Positions 1 to 11,727 of a DNA stretch of 51,594 nt are shown here, in pieces (the first letter of the stretch is position 1; each line of letters starts with the position of its first letter). A program made the position numbers and the translations under genes. Under the pieces are notes generated by a model, which ran no database searches, had not been told where the DNA came from, and saw nothing but the letters and a program-made list of their open reading frames with translations. Source of the DNA: Parasitella parasitica (Eukaryota; Mucoromycota; Mucoromycetes; Mucorales; Mucoraceae); contig MU619303.1 in assembly GCA_025201805.1 (NCBI GenBank), positions 88,500-140,093 on the forward strand, given 5' to 3'.

Positions 1-54
1 AAAAAAAAAAAGAATAGCAATTTGACATTAGCTTTTCCATTGCACTATTATAAA

Positions 55-1719
55 ATGTCACCTTCAAAGATCGAAAAGGTAAGATGTCCATCATAAAAAC
101 TTAACTAACTTCTGACATCAATATTGCAAAACAAAAAAAAATAGGCTGAAAAGAGAAAGAGAGACGAGGACGCTCCTGTGAGCAAGAAGAGCAAGAAGGA
201 TAAAAAAGACAAGAAAGAAAAGAAGGATAAAAAAGATAAAAAGGATAGAAAGGACAAAAAGGAAATCAAGGAATCTAAACCTGAAGAAGAAAAGATGCAA
301 GTGGATACACCTGCTGCTGTTGTACCGAAGAAAGCCATCAACAAGAATGTCGAAATCCTTGCATCATACAAATATCAACAAAATGAAGAGCTCTCTGCCT
401 TGCCTCAAAGTACCATTGATGAATTTTACAAAAAACACACTATCGAAGTTACAGGCGACCTCAAGCTTCGTCCTATTCTCGAATTCAGACAAGCTGGCCT
501 TCCTGACAATATTTTGGAAGTGGTAAAGAATTTCTCCAACCCTACACCTATTCAAGCTGCCACTTGGCCCATCACTCTTTCTGGCCGTGATATCGTTGGC
601 ATTGCAGAGACTGGCTCTGGCAAGACTCTTGCCTTTACAATCCCTGGTTTGGTTCACATTGCTACTAAATTGAAAAAGGGTAAGAAAAATGGTAAGCCTT
701 CCATGCTCGTGGTATCTCCTACTCGTGAACTAGCCATGCAAAGTGCTGAACAAGCTGAAGCTGCTGGTAAAGCTGTCGGTGTTACATCCATTTGTGTTTA
801 CGGCGGTGTAGACAAGCAGCCTCAACGTAGAGCTTTCCAAAGAGGTGTTGATATCGTTGTTGCGACTCCCGGTCGTTTGATCGATCTTATCAACGAAGGT
901 ACTTGTGATTTATCCGAGGTTTCTTTCATGGTTTTGGATGAGGCCGACCGTATGTTGGATGATGGTTTCGAGAATGATATTCGTTCAATCATGAGCTACT
1001 CGCCCAAGGGCCGTCAAACTCTCATGTTCTCTGCTACATGGCCCGAGAGCATCCGTAAACTTGCTAGCGATTTCTTGACTAAGCCTATGCGTGTCACCAT
1101 CGGCTCTCCTGACCTTGCTGCTTCTCAAAACGTACAACAAATCGTCCAAGTCATCGATAACCCTAGAGATAAAGAGCGTCATTTGCTAGATTTGTTAAAG
1201 AAGGTTCACAAATCTCGCACAAACCGAGTATTGATTTTTGCGCTCTACAAAAAGGAGGCCATCCGTGTCGAAAGGTCGTTAGAATATCATGGTTACAAGG
1301 TCGTCGGTATCCATGGTGATAAAAATCAACAACAGCGTACTGAGGCTTTGAGCTCGTTCAAGGATGGATCTTTCCCCCTGATGATTGCCACTGATGTTGC
1401 TGCTCGTGGCCTTGATATCCCTGATGTTGAGTACGTAATTAATCTCACTTTCCCTCTCACTATTGAAGCATATGTCCATCGTATTGGTCGTACTGGCCGT
1501 GGTGGTAAGAAGGGTACCGCCTACACTTTCTTTACCCCCGAGGATAAGGCTCATTCAGGCGAATTAATCAATGTCTTGAAACAGGCGAAGATGAATGTTC
1601 CTGAAGAATTATTGGCTTTCGGTACTACTGTCAAGAAGAAGACTCATAGCGCGTATGGCGCCTTCTACAAGGATACTGGTGGAGAACCCAAGAAGGCCAC
1701 CAAGATTGTCTTTGATTAA
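55..1719 (+). CDS. DBP3: ATP-dependent DEAD-box RNA helicase Dbp3
   Basis: Exons 55..78 and 145..1719, intron GT-AG, giving 532 residues. The first exon encodes MSPSKIEK; the second opens in frame with a very Lys/Asp-rich tail typical of nucleolar helicases. All family motifs are visible: a Q-motif region ending in TPIQAATWP, Walker A AETGSGKT, PTRELAMQ, TPGRL, DEAD, SAT, then in the second RecA lobe RGLDIPDVEYVI and HRIGRTGRGG. Length and the pre-core block SYKYQQNEELSALPQ fit Dbp3, which in yeast helps 60S pre-rRNA processing in the nucleolus; that role is carried over from the family. The start is chosen because its eight codons splice in phase to the Lys-rich tail. Bases 1-54 are an A-rich leader, possibly cut by the window edge. 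Confidence 0.93.
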
Positions 1720-2304
1720 TTATTCTTGAGTCATGTATCTCTTTGCTTTTAGACTTATTTTTTCTTGCACACATTATCATTATATATTCTTTCGCATGTT
1801 GTTTCATATATTGAAATAAATATTTGATTTATTGTTTTTTTTTATAATACCAAGCAGTCTGCTGAAAATAGATCTGGTTTGAACAAAGGTTACTTGAAAA
1901 AACCTTACACTAGAACAATGGATTGATACTTTGACCATTGCCCATCACACATGTTTATTGTAAAGACTCAAGCAAATACAGGCGGATGTTCAACAAAGAT
2001 CCAATAAAAGCTCTGTTCGTAGTTTACTGCCACGTCGATGATGTTGATAATATAATCAAGAAATCATCTATTATGCATATGTTAACAATCAACTAAACAT
2101 GTCAAATTACCGCTGAATGCTAGCAGGAGAATTTACACCAGCTAATGAGCAAAGAATAATACAAAAAAACGCGACATTTTGTTTACGTTTTCTCGTTTTG
2201 TGTTCCCCAAAATCTGCCTTTTTCATTTGGCGGTTTGATATAAGGCTCTGAGCACAGTTTTCCTTTTCCACCTCTTTTTCTCTCTTTTCATCTTCTCTTT
2301 CTAT
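1720..2304. other. DBP3-SEC24 intergenic region
   Basis: About 585 bases. It starts with the DBP3 3' end (AATAAA-like AAATAAATA near 1815) and ends with a strongly pyrimidine-rich strip, about 2260-2304, directly before the SEC24 start codon, the usual look of a fungal core promoter or leader. No gene is seen in either strand. Confidence 0.6.
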
Positions 2305-5300
2305 ATGCAACAGCAGCAGCAGCAACAGTCACCTGCTTCACAACCTTTGCAAAGACCTCCTCCTCCTGGTCAACCTCAACCTCGTCCCATGGGGTATAGG
2401 CCTCAACAACAACCAGGCGCTCCCGCTGGTTATCGTCCTCCTATGCAGCCTGGCCTTCCTAGACCGGGATTCCAGCCTCCTAATGGCTCAACGCCTCCTC
2501 CGCATCCGGGCCTTCCTGCTGGTGTTCGCCCTGGCTTTAATCCTATTCCACAAAGACCTATGATGAGACCTGTTGGGCAATCTCCTATGCAAGCTCCCAT
2601 GGCTTCTACTTCTCCAGGCGTCGTTGCATCACCCATCCAACAACCAGAGCAGTTACCTCAAGAACCTCCAATGTCACCTACCACTCAAAGCTCAGCCGCA
2701 GAATATCATAAAAAAAAGAGGATGTATCCTGAGCAGATTACCAAAGCATATTCTGGTGATGTGCCTGTATCTCCTGTCTACCCTCAGCAGCAACAACCAT
2801 ATGGATCTCCTGCAATTGTTAATCAACAAGCACAAGGACAAGCACAGTTTATTTCTCCAATGGGCACACCCTCAGCTTCGACTCCGTATGCTCAACCGCA
2901 ACAACCGGCCTATGGTCAGCAACAACATCCACAGCATCAGCAACATCAACAACCCGCCTACAACGCGTACGGACAAGATCCTGTTAATCAAATGGCCTCT
3001 CAGTTTGGCAATATGAATATGGGTGCTTCTCCTACTGTAAGTGGATAAAGTTAAAGAGGTTTTTGTGTACATACAAACATGATTTTCGTTGGTTTAGGTT
3101 ACTCCTGCTGTACCTCTGCTGGGAGCTCGTCCTCAGATTGCTGATATTGGATACAATGGACCAGCAATTCGTTTGCCACCTAATGTAAGTATTTGTTTGT
3201 AAAAGACAAGGGCAGCAATATTAATAGTCGATTTTGAAATAGATTTCTGTAACTGATTCCCCTAATGTTAATTGCGACACATCCTATCAATGCGCCACTA
3301 TTAACGCGATCCCTGCAACAGAGTCGTTGCTAAAGAAGTCCAGATTACCTTTTGCGCTTGTATTAGCACCCTACAGAAGCTTGAAAGAAGGAGATGTAAG
3401 AACCAGTCTGTTTAGACGAAAGAGAGAAAAAAAAAGAGTCAACATGCTGATTACTATATATTTTCACCTAGGAACCTGTGCCAGTTGTAAAAGACAGTGT
3501 CATTGCCAGATGCAGACGTTGTAGAACATATATCAACCCTTTTGTTACTTTTGTGGAAGGCGGCCAGCGTTGGAAGTGTAACATGTGTTTCTTGTTGAAT
3601 GATGTACCAGCAGCGTTTGACTACGACAACCAAACACAACAACCCGCCGATCGTTGGAAACGCCCTGAACTGAACTACGGCTGTGTTGAATTTGTCGCAC
3701 CAACCGAGTACATGGTCCGACCTCCTCAGGCACCTTCCTTTGTATTTGTGATTGATGTGTCTTATTCGGCCATTCAGTCCGGTATGCTGGCCACTGCTGC
3801 ACGCACTATTCTTGATTCTCTGGATCGTTTGCCCAACAATGAAAACCGTACTCGTGTGGGTATTATCACAGTCGATTCATCGCTTCACTTTTACAATCTG
3901 AACTCAAAGTTGGCTGAACCACAAATGCTTATTGTCTCGGATTTGGAAGATATATACTTGCCTCAACCTACCAATTTACTAGCTAATTTAACAGAGAGCA
4001 TGTCTACTCTCAAGACGTTATTGGAAAAGTTACCAGATATGTTCAGGGATTCTGTCAATGTCAACAATGCATTGGGTACAGCTCTTCAAGCCGCTTTCAA
4101 GCTGTTATCACCTGTTGGTGGCAAGATCATATGCTTGCAATCCACTCTGCCCAACACCGGTACTGGCTCATTGAAGCCCCGTGAAGATGTCAAAATGCTT
4201 GGCACCTCAAAGGAATCCACACTTTTGAACGCTGCCTCTCCTTTCTACAAGACATTTGCTGTGGATTGCTCTCGCCATCAAGTCGCTTGTGACATGGTTA
4301 TTTTTGGTGGCCAGTATTCTGATGTTGCCACTCTCAGCTGCGTTCCTCACTACACTGGTGGTCAGACCTACTACTACCCTGGATTCAATGCTAGTCGCTC
4401 AGAAGACGCTCTTAAATTTGCTCATGAATTCTCTGAGCTGTTGGCTGAGCAGATTGGTTTGGAAGCTGTCATTCGTATTCGTGCTTCTCGTGGTTTACGC
4501 ATGAGCGCTTTCCACGGTAACTTCTTTATTCGTTCTTCTGACCTGTTGGCTCTTCCCAATGTCCCTCGAGACCAAAACTATGTGGTTGAAGTCGCAATGG
4601 AGGACGACCTGAAGGTGCCAACGGTTTGTTTCCAAACTGCCTTATTGCATACATCCTGTACTGGCGAAAGACGTATCCGTGTTATCACCCAGTGCTTGCC
4701 AGTTAGCAGTTCTATTTCCGAGCTATATGCCAGTGCTAACCAACAAGCAATCACTGCTTATCTCGGTGTAAAGGGTAAGGAAAATTATGAGTTTAAATAG
4801 CTTGGAAACTAACCGCTAATTTTATAGCTGTTGAACGTGCTCTGTCTTCCAAGCTGGATGATGCTCGTGATGCCATTGTCAACAAGGTGGTTGACCTTAT
4901 GGGTGTTTACAAGACCCATGTATTGGGCTCAGGACAAGGATCTACGCCTCAATTGACTGCGCCTGACAACCTCAAGCTGCTTCCCTTGCTTGCATTGTGT
5001 TTGATCAAGCATGACGCTTTACGTCAGAGCTCACAGATTCCAACTGATATGAGGTCGAATGCTATGAATATGATCAACACTATGCCTATACAACTTTTGA
5101 TCCCGTATCTCTACGCCAACCTTTATTCATTACACAATATGCCTGCCGATGCTGGAGAGTTCTCAGAGCATGGCGTTATTTTCCCTCCTGCTTTAAATTT
5201 GACAGCAGAGAATTTGGAGGTGCATGGCTGCTATATCTTGGAAAATGGACAAAACATCTATCTGTGGGTGGGACGCAATGTTGTTCCTCAACTCTGTTCT

Positions 5301-5641
5301 GATCTTTTTGACGTGAAATCATACGAGGGCCTCAAAGGAGGCAAGATTACTATGCCCACACTGGAAACCCCTCTCAATAGAAAGGTGAATACTCTCATCG
5401 GTAAACTGAGGGAAATGCGTCGTGGCAACTACTACCCCACTCTTTATTTGGTTAAGGAAGATGGCGATCCCTATCTCAGATTATGGTTTTTGGCTCACTT
5501 GATTGAAGATCGCACTGATAATATCATGAGTTATCAGCAATTCTTACAACATATCAAGGATAGAGTAAGTTAAATATCCAACCTTGATCTCGTACAAATA
5601 TACTAAACTATTAAAAATAGGTCAGCTCATCATCGTTTTAA
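2305..5641 (+). CDS. SEC24: COPII coat cargo-binding subunit Sec24
   Basis: Six exons: 2305..3036, 3098..3184, 3243..3395, 3472..4774, 4828..5564, 5621..5641; all introns GT-AG and in phase; 1010 residues. Residues 1-244 are a Gln/Pro-rich disordered tail that begins with a run of Gln. The zinc-finger has C338-x2-C341 and C360-x2-C363. It is followed by the trunk (vWA-like) region with [17 protein letters not shown], the beta-sandwich, the helical domain ([15 protein letters not shown]) and the C-terminal gelsolin-like domain ([14 protein letters not shown]). The last exon adds only VSSSF. Sec24 binds Sec23 and selects cargo into COPII vesicles at the ER; that is family knowledge. It converges on the cyclo-ligase gene with 94 bases between stop codons. 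Confidence 0.93.
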
Positions 5642-5735
5642 GTACTAATAATAAAAATCCATAAATATGCACAAGACAATTTTTAACATTTTTATGAATG
5701 TGGGTTTGACTTTTATTTGCAACATAATGAATCAC

Positions 5736-6600
5736 TCAAAATGTATCTGAGGGCGTCAAAATAAAATCCAACCTTTCGTCTGTTTCCTCCAGGGGAATGG
5801 CTCCAACCTCCAAAATTTGCTCCTTCAAGGATAAAGCAATAGTCTTGGGTCGATCAATGCCATGCTCGTCTGCCCAAATGTTACATTTTTTTATGTAACG
5901 ATCGTAATAGCTAAAGTCGATACATCAGCCGCCATTGTTTAAGACGTATGATGTACATCTTGCTTACCCTTTTCCATGTCCAATCCTGTTTCTTGCTTTG
6001 TCAAAAGCAACGCCCGGTACCAAAATCAAATCCAACCCATTACCGTAGTTGTCGTCAATTGCTACAGATACACCACCACGTTAAAAATTGCATTGATTTG
6101 CTCTGCTTTAATCATACCATCTGCTCTTGGTTGATCAAGGGGTGGTTCGGGTATGTTCCATTTGTTGATAGGTAGTGATTCAAAGTCTTCAATATCATTG
6201 ATCTTGACCATGTCCATGGTATTCTTTGTACAACGAGGTATAAAGCAATTTTTGTCTATATATATATATATATATATATCAGTTGATTGGAATTACATGT
6301 GTGGCGACTATTACCAGAATTAAGCAAATCATGAATTATATCTGTCGTGACAATCTCACTATTAGGCATGCTAATGTAGATACTGACGTTTTTGCTTGCT
6401 CGAAAGACGTCCATCTCCTGTAATTTCTGCTGAACAGACCTGGCTAGCGATAAGATAGTATCATATTACGAAATATACAACTACTAGCCAATAAAGTACT
6501 ACTCACATTGCTTTTTCAATTCACTTGTGCTCAGGAGCCCCAAGCGGTTCGCCATGTCCTTGCGCAGCTGTTTTTTCAACTCGACTATAGCTTTGCTCAT
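5736..6600 (-). CDS. FAU1: 5-formyltetrahydrofolate cyclo-ligase (MTHFS)
   Basis: Five exons on the minus strand: 6600..6507, 6443..6315, 6255..6118, 6061..5968, 5910..5736; 209 residues, close to the usual ~200. No single open frame reveals it. The N-terminus has the family pattern KKQLRKDMANRL followed by LSTSELKKQS, then FRASKNVSIYISMPNSE, INKWNIPEP, LDLILVPGVAFD and the ATP/phosphate-site motif GHGKGYYDRY, which is split by intron 4 (GG/C). The C-terminus ends TPSDTF. The enzyme converts 5-formyl-THF to 5,10-methenyl-THF with ATP (family knowledge). Intron 3 is required because the unspliced frame hits TAG; its donor GTATGA and acceptor CTGTAG restore frame. Intron 2 contains a TA dinucleotide run (about 6257-6280). 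Confidence 0.88.
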
Positions 6601-7064
6601 TTGGAAAACTAGTCCACATTCAACGTTGGGAAATTCAATCAATATCAGCGGATTGAGTTCTAATTGCTAGCATCACCATGTGCGATAAACAATTTTCACT
6701 TTCGGAAAGGAAGATTAGAGAATCAATTCCTGAATCATTTAGATCCTGAGGTTTATTGACTAAAAATCCAAATGCCGTGTCTATCGTGTCAATTCATGAT
6801 AAAATTCTGGACAAATCATCATCTCTCCCGTGTAAGCTTATAAACAGTATCGTACATGGTTAAAATAGTGAAAGTTACTGAATATTTCCCTGCATTTAAG
6901 ACAGTAAAATTAAGTCTTTGAGTTGCTAATATTTTGTCTTGAGTACAGAAATCTTGTTTATTATTAGAGCCCTGTATAAACCTTCGTATTTTCGATTTAT
7001 TCTTTTAAAGAAATACATATCAACCACAGATTTTCGCATTTAATTTTTTAATAATATTTCATCC
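6601..7064. other. intergenic, no gene seen
   Basis: About 460 AT-rich bases upstream of the minus-strand cyclo-ligase. No convincing ORF, splice chain or RNA gene is seen. Confidence 0.5.
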
Positions 7065-7429
7065 ATGTCATCTGCTTTGAATGGTCGCAAAAGACGCCTT
7101 ATTGCTATAGAGGATTAAGAGGAAGGCAAGTTGGATGAAGGCATGGATCTGACAACAGCCGTGTTCAGTAGCTCGAATAGTGGCATAATAAAGATTATCG
7201 AGATAGTGTTTTTTTGATATCGATTGTTTTGTATTTCATTTGAAGCTGTGCAATAGGTTTCAGATCTCGGGTATGTAACTCAATGCCTTTGTAAACATAT
7301 GTATATCGTAAAAGAAACTGATTTTATACGTGTGTGCCTACCATAGAAGATACCAAAGATGCGGACATCGCCGATGGTTTAGATACAGATGAAGCTGATG
7401 TTTTTAAACCTTTGACTCTACCTGCGTAG
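7065..7429 (+). pseudogene. possible 5' fragment of a broken gene
   Basis: An ATG at 7065 opens MSSALNGRKRRLIAIED and hits TAA at 7116. The same frame stays readable afterwards to about 7215, with an acidic stretch. A canonical GTATGT donor near 7269 and a CCATAG acceptor at 7346 are followed by an acidic segment (7347..7429, with DADIADGLDTDEADVF) that ends in TAG. It lies directly against the downstream DIRS-like relic. I read it as the head of a real gene cut off by insertion and then decayed. The gene is not recognised and the call is weak; chance is possible. Confidence 0.25.
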
Positions 7430-8568
7430 ACAAAGAGACCAGATAAGAATTCACCAAGAATTCTGTACTAATACTGTCAGGTATATCATGTAGATGAGCC
7501 ATCGCTGCGTGAGCTATTTTTATAGTAGAGACCTGCAGATTTTGAACTTTGACGAATTGCAGCCAAGAAATTGACCAGATCCGAACCAGAAAAAGATGGT
7601 TAAGGTACGCCATTCTGTACCGCCCAGACGAGAAAAAAAAAAAGCTGATTCTTGCGATAAAGACGATTGATACTGTTTGTCTGCCAATTTCTGCGCTATT
7701 AAGTCTTCGATATCTTGTTCATTGAGGTTTGTCTTTACAACTTTATCTCTGATAATTGCCGCACGGAGAGCATCCAATTCTGTTGTAGCAACGGGGTTTG
7801 AGTCCTGGGGGAGGACGTCGTTTGAACCGCTTGAGGGGGAAGCATCAGCGGGGAGGAAAGAGCCAGACGCTGAACCAGAGCGCACTCGGGCAGTAAGGTA
7901 CCACAAGAATTAACAATGGGAGCATCTTTTGAAGAATTTTGTTCAGCACACGAGGAATCAGATTCCATGGCGGATTTATGAAAAGCATCCGGATCCTGCA
8001 GCCAGGATACGTGCTTTCCTAATAGCTTGGTAGTTTTATCGGCAAATAGATCGATTGCAGAGGGACTCCACATCCTCTAAATTTCCTTGAAATAAGTGCG
8101 ACGAGACTCCATATCTGTGATTGTGTTGTGAATCCCACTGATATGCTGCGCTTGTAACATAATCTTGTAGTGAATGCACCAATTTCAAGCTTCTGTGATC
8201 TAAAATGGGCTTGCATACTTTTGTGAAGACGAATGGACTAGTAGACAAACCAATGGCGGTCGTACAATACTGGTAACCTGGTCTTCTATTATTTTAGCCG
8301 TAGGTATCTCGTCGAATCTTGATGGACAATAATATGAAATGAGACTGTAGAAACCTGGCTCGGTCAGAATTTGTTGCAGGGAAACCTGCTCAATTGCCTC
8401 TTTTGCTAACAGATCTTGGATAGCTTGGTCGGCTGAGAAGAGTGTAATTGAGGTTGGTATAATAACATCAATTTGGCCTTCTTCTTGCTGTGTTCCTCCT
8501 TTTGAGTTCCTAGTCAATTTTAATTTAAGCGCACAATAAAATAAATGTTCTGCTTTTCCTTTAATCAT
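7404..8568 (-). mobile_element. decayed DIRS-like (tyrosine-recombinase) retroelement
   Basis: Read on the minus strand from 8568 down, pieces appear in the order expected for a DIRS pol region: a reverse transcriptase N-part (LLAKEAIEQVSLQ then EPGFYS), the RT motif IGLSTSPFVFTKV near 8260-8215, the RNase H tail SAIDLFADKTTKLLGKHVSW (about 8060-8000), then a linker and recombinase N-terminal region (LNEQDIEDLIAQKLADKQY, about 7730-7670; LQVSTIKIAHAAMAHLHD, about 7530-7480). Pieces lie in different frames and the RT palm with YxDD is missing between EPGFYS and the GLST motif, so it is dead. Assignment rests on remembered DIRS patterns; a Ngaro/PAT-type YR element is the alternative. Confidence 0.6.
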
Positions 8569-9613
8569 CGAAGTTCTTTGAACACGGGTGTCATGAATGG
8601 AGAAGCACTACCAAATTCGACAATGACATCACTCAGGTACACTCGCTGAAAGCCTCTTAATCAACCCACTACCTGCATATTTTATCACAGAAAGATTTTT
8701 TTTTTACGAATAGTGCTGTAAAAGACATGTCTTTACACGAAATCTTGCTTTTGCATTAGTTTCCACTGCTTTGTGCGTGGGGCGTTTGGGGAGAGCGCTG
8801 ATGAGAGGAAATTCAAATCATAGCGAGACTTCTTTATACTATCTCTTTGGGATATCTGGAATCTTTTATGAAAGCAAATTCGAGGTGTTAGGCTCTTTGG
8901 GAACATCTTAATCAGATCAAAGTCGGAAGCATCTGTGTAAACAGGTTTGAAAAAATGAACGGAACGTCCGCAATTGCTCAGATCTACCTTTACAATTCTT
9001 GGTATCAATGTACTGTATCAAATGCCGTTGGTTTGGCGAGATACTTGACTTTAGACTAAAATCTCCTCAATTGGACTCAAAAAAGAAGCGTAAAGAGGTA
9101 GGTAAATACAACTATGGCCTTCGGATTCGATAAGCCGTTTAATAGTGGCCTTTGATCATCTATGCTGGGAGATTTTCTGGTAATCTCTGTGGTTCTCGAG
9201 GGAAAATTGTATTGTTGAAAACTCATGATCATCATCCTCAATCAGGCCGCCATTGCCCATTTTGCTGATGTGAAAAAAGGTTGGAGTCATCCATGTGAGA
9301 ATCAGACATACTTGTTTTAATTTTTAAACTGATTTGCTAAGCTTTTCAAAAAGCCATTGCTATCAAAAGTACGGAAAATTTACTTTGAAAAGCCTGCATT
9401 CAGTGTGTCAACTAATTGAAAGTTTAGGATCTCTATGTTCAAGTGTTTGTGTACATGATTTTCTCAACATTTATGCTCATAAACGATGTCCATCTTTCTA
9501 TTCAGAGACTGGTTTTCGTGACAGCAATTACTATTTTTTTTTTTTTTTCAAACGACTAAATCAATTTTTTTTTCGATACATCTCTCTCCATATCCAACAA
9601 AAGTTTCTATATT
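8569..9613. other. region between DIRS relic and PNO1
   Basis: Upstream (minus strand) of the relic's RT. It may hold the eroded first ORF of the element: a 91-codon minus frame (8733..9008) has no match I recognise, and a short minus frame starting near 9275 (MSDSHMDDSNLF) soon stops. The last 100 bases before PNO1 hold two T-runs and a CT-rich leader. Confidence 0.35.
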
Positions 9614-10546
9614 ATGGCCTCATTACAAAGTCTTAAGGCACCAACATTGATGAGTAAAAAAACTCAAAAGTCAATTCAGGCCGATGAGGACGACGATGTC
9701 ATTATCGATGCTAATGCTTTACCAAGCCGCTTAGTAGATCAAGACATTGCCATGGAAGAAGATGTTGCTGACAAACCCAATTTTGCTCCTGCCAGTGCTG
9801 CCGAGCTCAAGGTATTATGTGTATTTTGGATCTATACATAGATTAACCCGGGAATCGTGCATAGAAAGTTGTAAAAGGCTCCCGTAAGATCCCTATCCCT
9901 CCTCATCGTATGTCACCTTTAAAGAGACATTGGATGGAAATCTACTCCCCATTGGTTGAACATATGAAACTTCAAGTTAGAATGAATGTTAAAACTAAAA
10001 CTGTTGAGCTCAAAGTAAGTAGAGTAGACATAGTGTGTATGTTTACTGTATAGAGCAATCTTGTGGTTGACACATTTGTGCTATAGACTTCGGCTCAAAC
10101 TGAAGATGAAGGCTCATTACAGAAGGGTGCAGATTTCCTCAGAGCTTTTGCTCTAGGCTTCGAAGTCGAGGATGCCATGGCATTATTGAGATTGGACGAT
10201 ATTTTTCTGGATACTTTTGAAATCAAGGATGTAAAGACTCTGCATGGTGATCATTTGGCTCGTGCTATCGGTCGTATTGCTGGTCGTGATGGTAAAACTA
10301 AATTTACAATCGAAAATGCAAGCAAAACAAGAATTGTCTTGGCCGATACGTATGTATTTCATTACGCACAATATGACTGAAAAAAAAAACTGACTTTCAT
10401 ACTATAGTAAAATTCACATTCTTGGATCTTTTCAAAATATCAAAATCGCTCGTGATGCTGTTGTCAGTCTTATCTTGGGTAGTCCTCCTGGTAAAGTGTA
10501 TGCTACTCTCCGTACCATTTCTGCTCGCATGAAGGAACGCTTTTAG
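9614..10546 (+). CDS. PNO1: pre-rRNA processing KH protein Pno1/Dim2
   Basis: Exons 9614..9811, 9865..10014, 10087..10349, 10408..10546; 249 residues, the usual length. The N-terminus is acidic ([12 protein letters not shown]). Conserved blocks are [31 protein letters not shown]-like [34 protein letters not shown], the KH-like [20 protein letters not shown] and [17 protein letters not shown], ending [14 protein letters not shown]. Pno1 recruits Dim1 and Nob1 to the 18S rRNA 3' end in 40S maturation (family knowledge). Introns are all GT-AG. It converges on MTD1 with 132 bases between stop codons; an AATAAAG signal lies near 10662. Confidence 0.94.
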
Positions 10547-10678
10547 ATTCTTATTATATAGCTGCAACTGCCATCCATTTATTATCATTACTATTTCCCC
10601 TGCTTACCAATTTGTTTTCTTATATACAACATTTTTCATCTTGCTTTTATATATATTCGTAAATAAAGAAATATAAAC

Positions 10679-11727
10679 TTAATGTACATTTATTCTCATA
10701 TTCCCATGCTGCTGATAATCGTACAGTCGTAGCAAGTTGCGTTCTAACATGGCCACAGTTACTTTGCCTACGGAAGGAATAAAATGTGATGCCTTGGATG
10801 TAACATCTGGATCAAAATTTGCAAATGTCGAAAAATTGATGCAGATGGCGCCTGGTTTCAACAATTTCGTAGGAACTCTGTAGTTGGGTGTTGGCACTCC
10901 TGTTATCACAATATCAGATTGGGGTATGACATGGATGCATTTCAAATCTGTATCGACTATTTTGCACTTTTTGTTTGAATCGAGTTCTGTAAATGTCTGA
11001 ACATCGCTTTGATCAACAGAATACACTGTGGCTCCCTCGTTAGCCAGTAAGGCAGCTAGTGGTTTGCCTACAATCTCACTGCGATTTATAACAGTAATGG
11101 TTTTATCCTCTAAACGGGTACCGTAGGGTAGATCCGCCTTGTATACGCCTATGAATTCCATGATCTTCTCTTCCATCAATTAACATGCACATAATTGTTG
11201 AATTATGTGTGGTGCTATACATACCTTTACGATAGCAAGAGGTGTGCAGGGTATAATGCTTTTCATAGACTTAACATCATCGATAAATCTCTTGTTCTGA
11301 TATACATTTCGGACAGCTATGTTTCCCAGGCCCTCCACATCTTTCAGCGGGCTCACTCTGTTTTGCAGATATAAATCTAAATGGTTTCCAAATATCGGGT
11401 AATACACCATGATTCCATTAATGCTTTTATCTAGATTTGCTTCCACTATATTTTTTTCTAATGCGTCTTTATCCACCTTTATTAGATTGAAGTTGACACC
11501 TGTTTCGCTACAGGATCTTGCTGTCCATTCTGCATATTTTTTTGCAGCAGGATCATTATTAGCAAGAAACCCAACCAATGTAGGTTTGATGTTGCGAGCA
11601 GATAATGTCTTCTTGATATGATTCCTAAAGGCTTGTCTCTAGTGTCAAGAGGACTGTCTAGGTTGTCATTATCTTACCTAAAGCTTGAAGCTATTGTAGA
11701 AGCCAAAACAGTTTTACAGCCTGTCAT
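10679..11727 (-). CDS. MTD1: NAD-dependent methylenetetrahydrofolate dehydrogenase
   Basis: Exons 11727..11678, 11624..11225, 11164..10679; 311 residues, against about 320 in yeast. It begins MTGCKTVLASTIA. Conserved blocks are LVGFLANNDPAAKKYAEW, SINGIMVYYPIFGN, KDVEGLGNI, IIPCTPLAIVK, and the nucleotide-binding part TVINRSEIVGKPLAALLAN with GATVYSVD, then SDIVITGVP and GAICINFSTFANFDPDV. This is the monofunctional cytosolic NAD+ family, oxidising 5,10-methylene-THF for purine synthesis (family knowledge). The intron 2 acceptor is not the usual TAG/CAG: AAG at 11165-11167 gives the exact family junction IVK/IMEF; the neighbouring GAG would add one Lys. The frame is open upstream of the ATG, so a longer N-terminus is possible but unlikely. 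Confidence 0.9.

Noticed and set aside
105-371. Minus-strand Phe/Leu/Ser-rich ORF
   Set aside because: It is the antisense shadow of the Lys-rich N-terminus of DBP3 (AAG/AAA codons read backwards).
2872-3072. Minus-strand ORFs over the SEC24 N-terminus
   Set aside because: Antisense of Gln/Pro-rich repeats; no independent support.
6257-6281. TA dinucleotide run as a regulatory or CRISPR-like array
   Set aside because: Simple microsatellite inside intron 2 of the cyclo-ligase gene.
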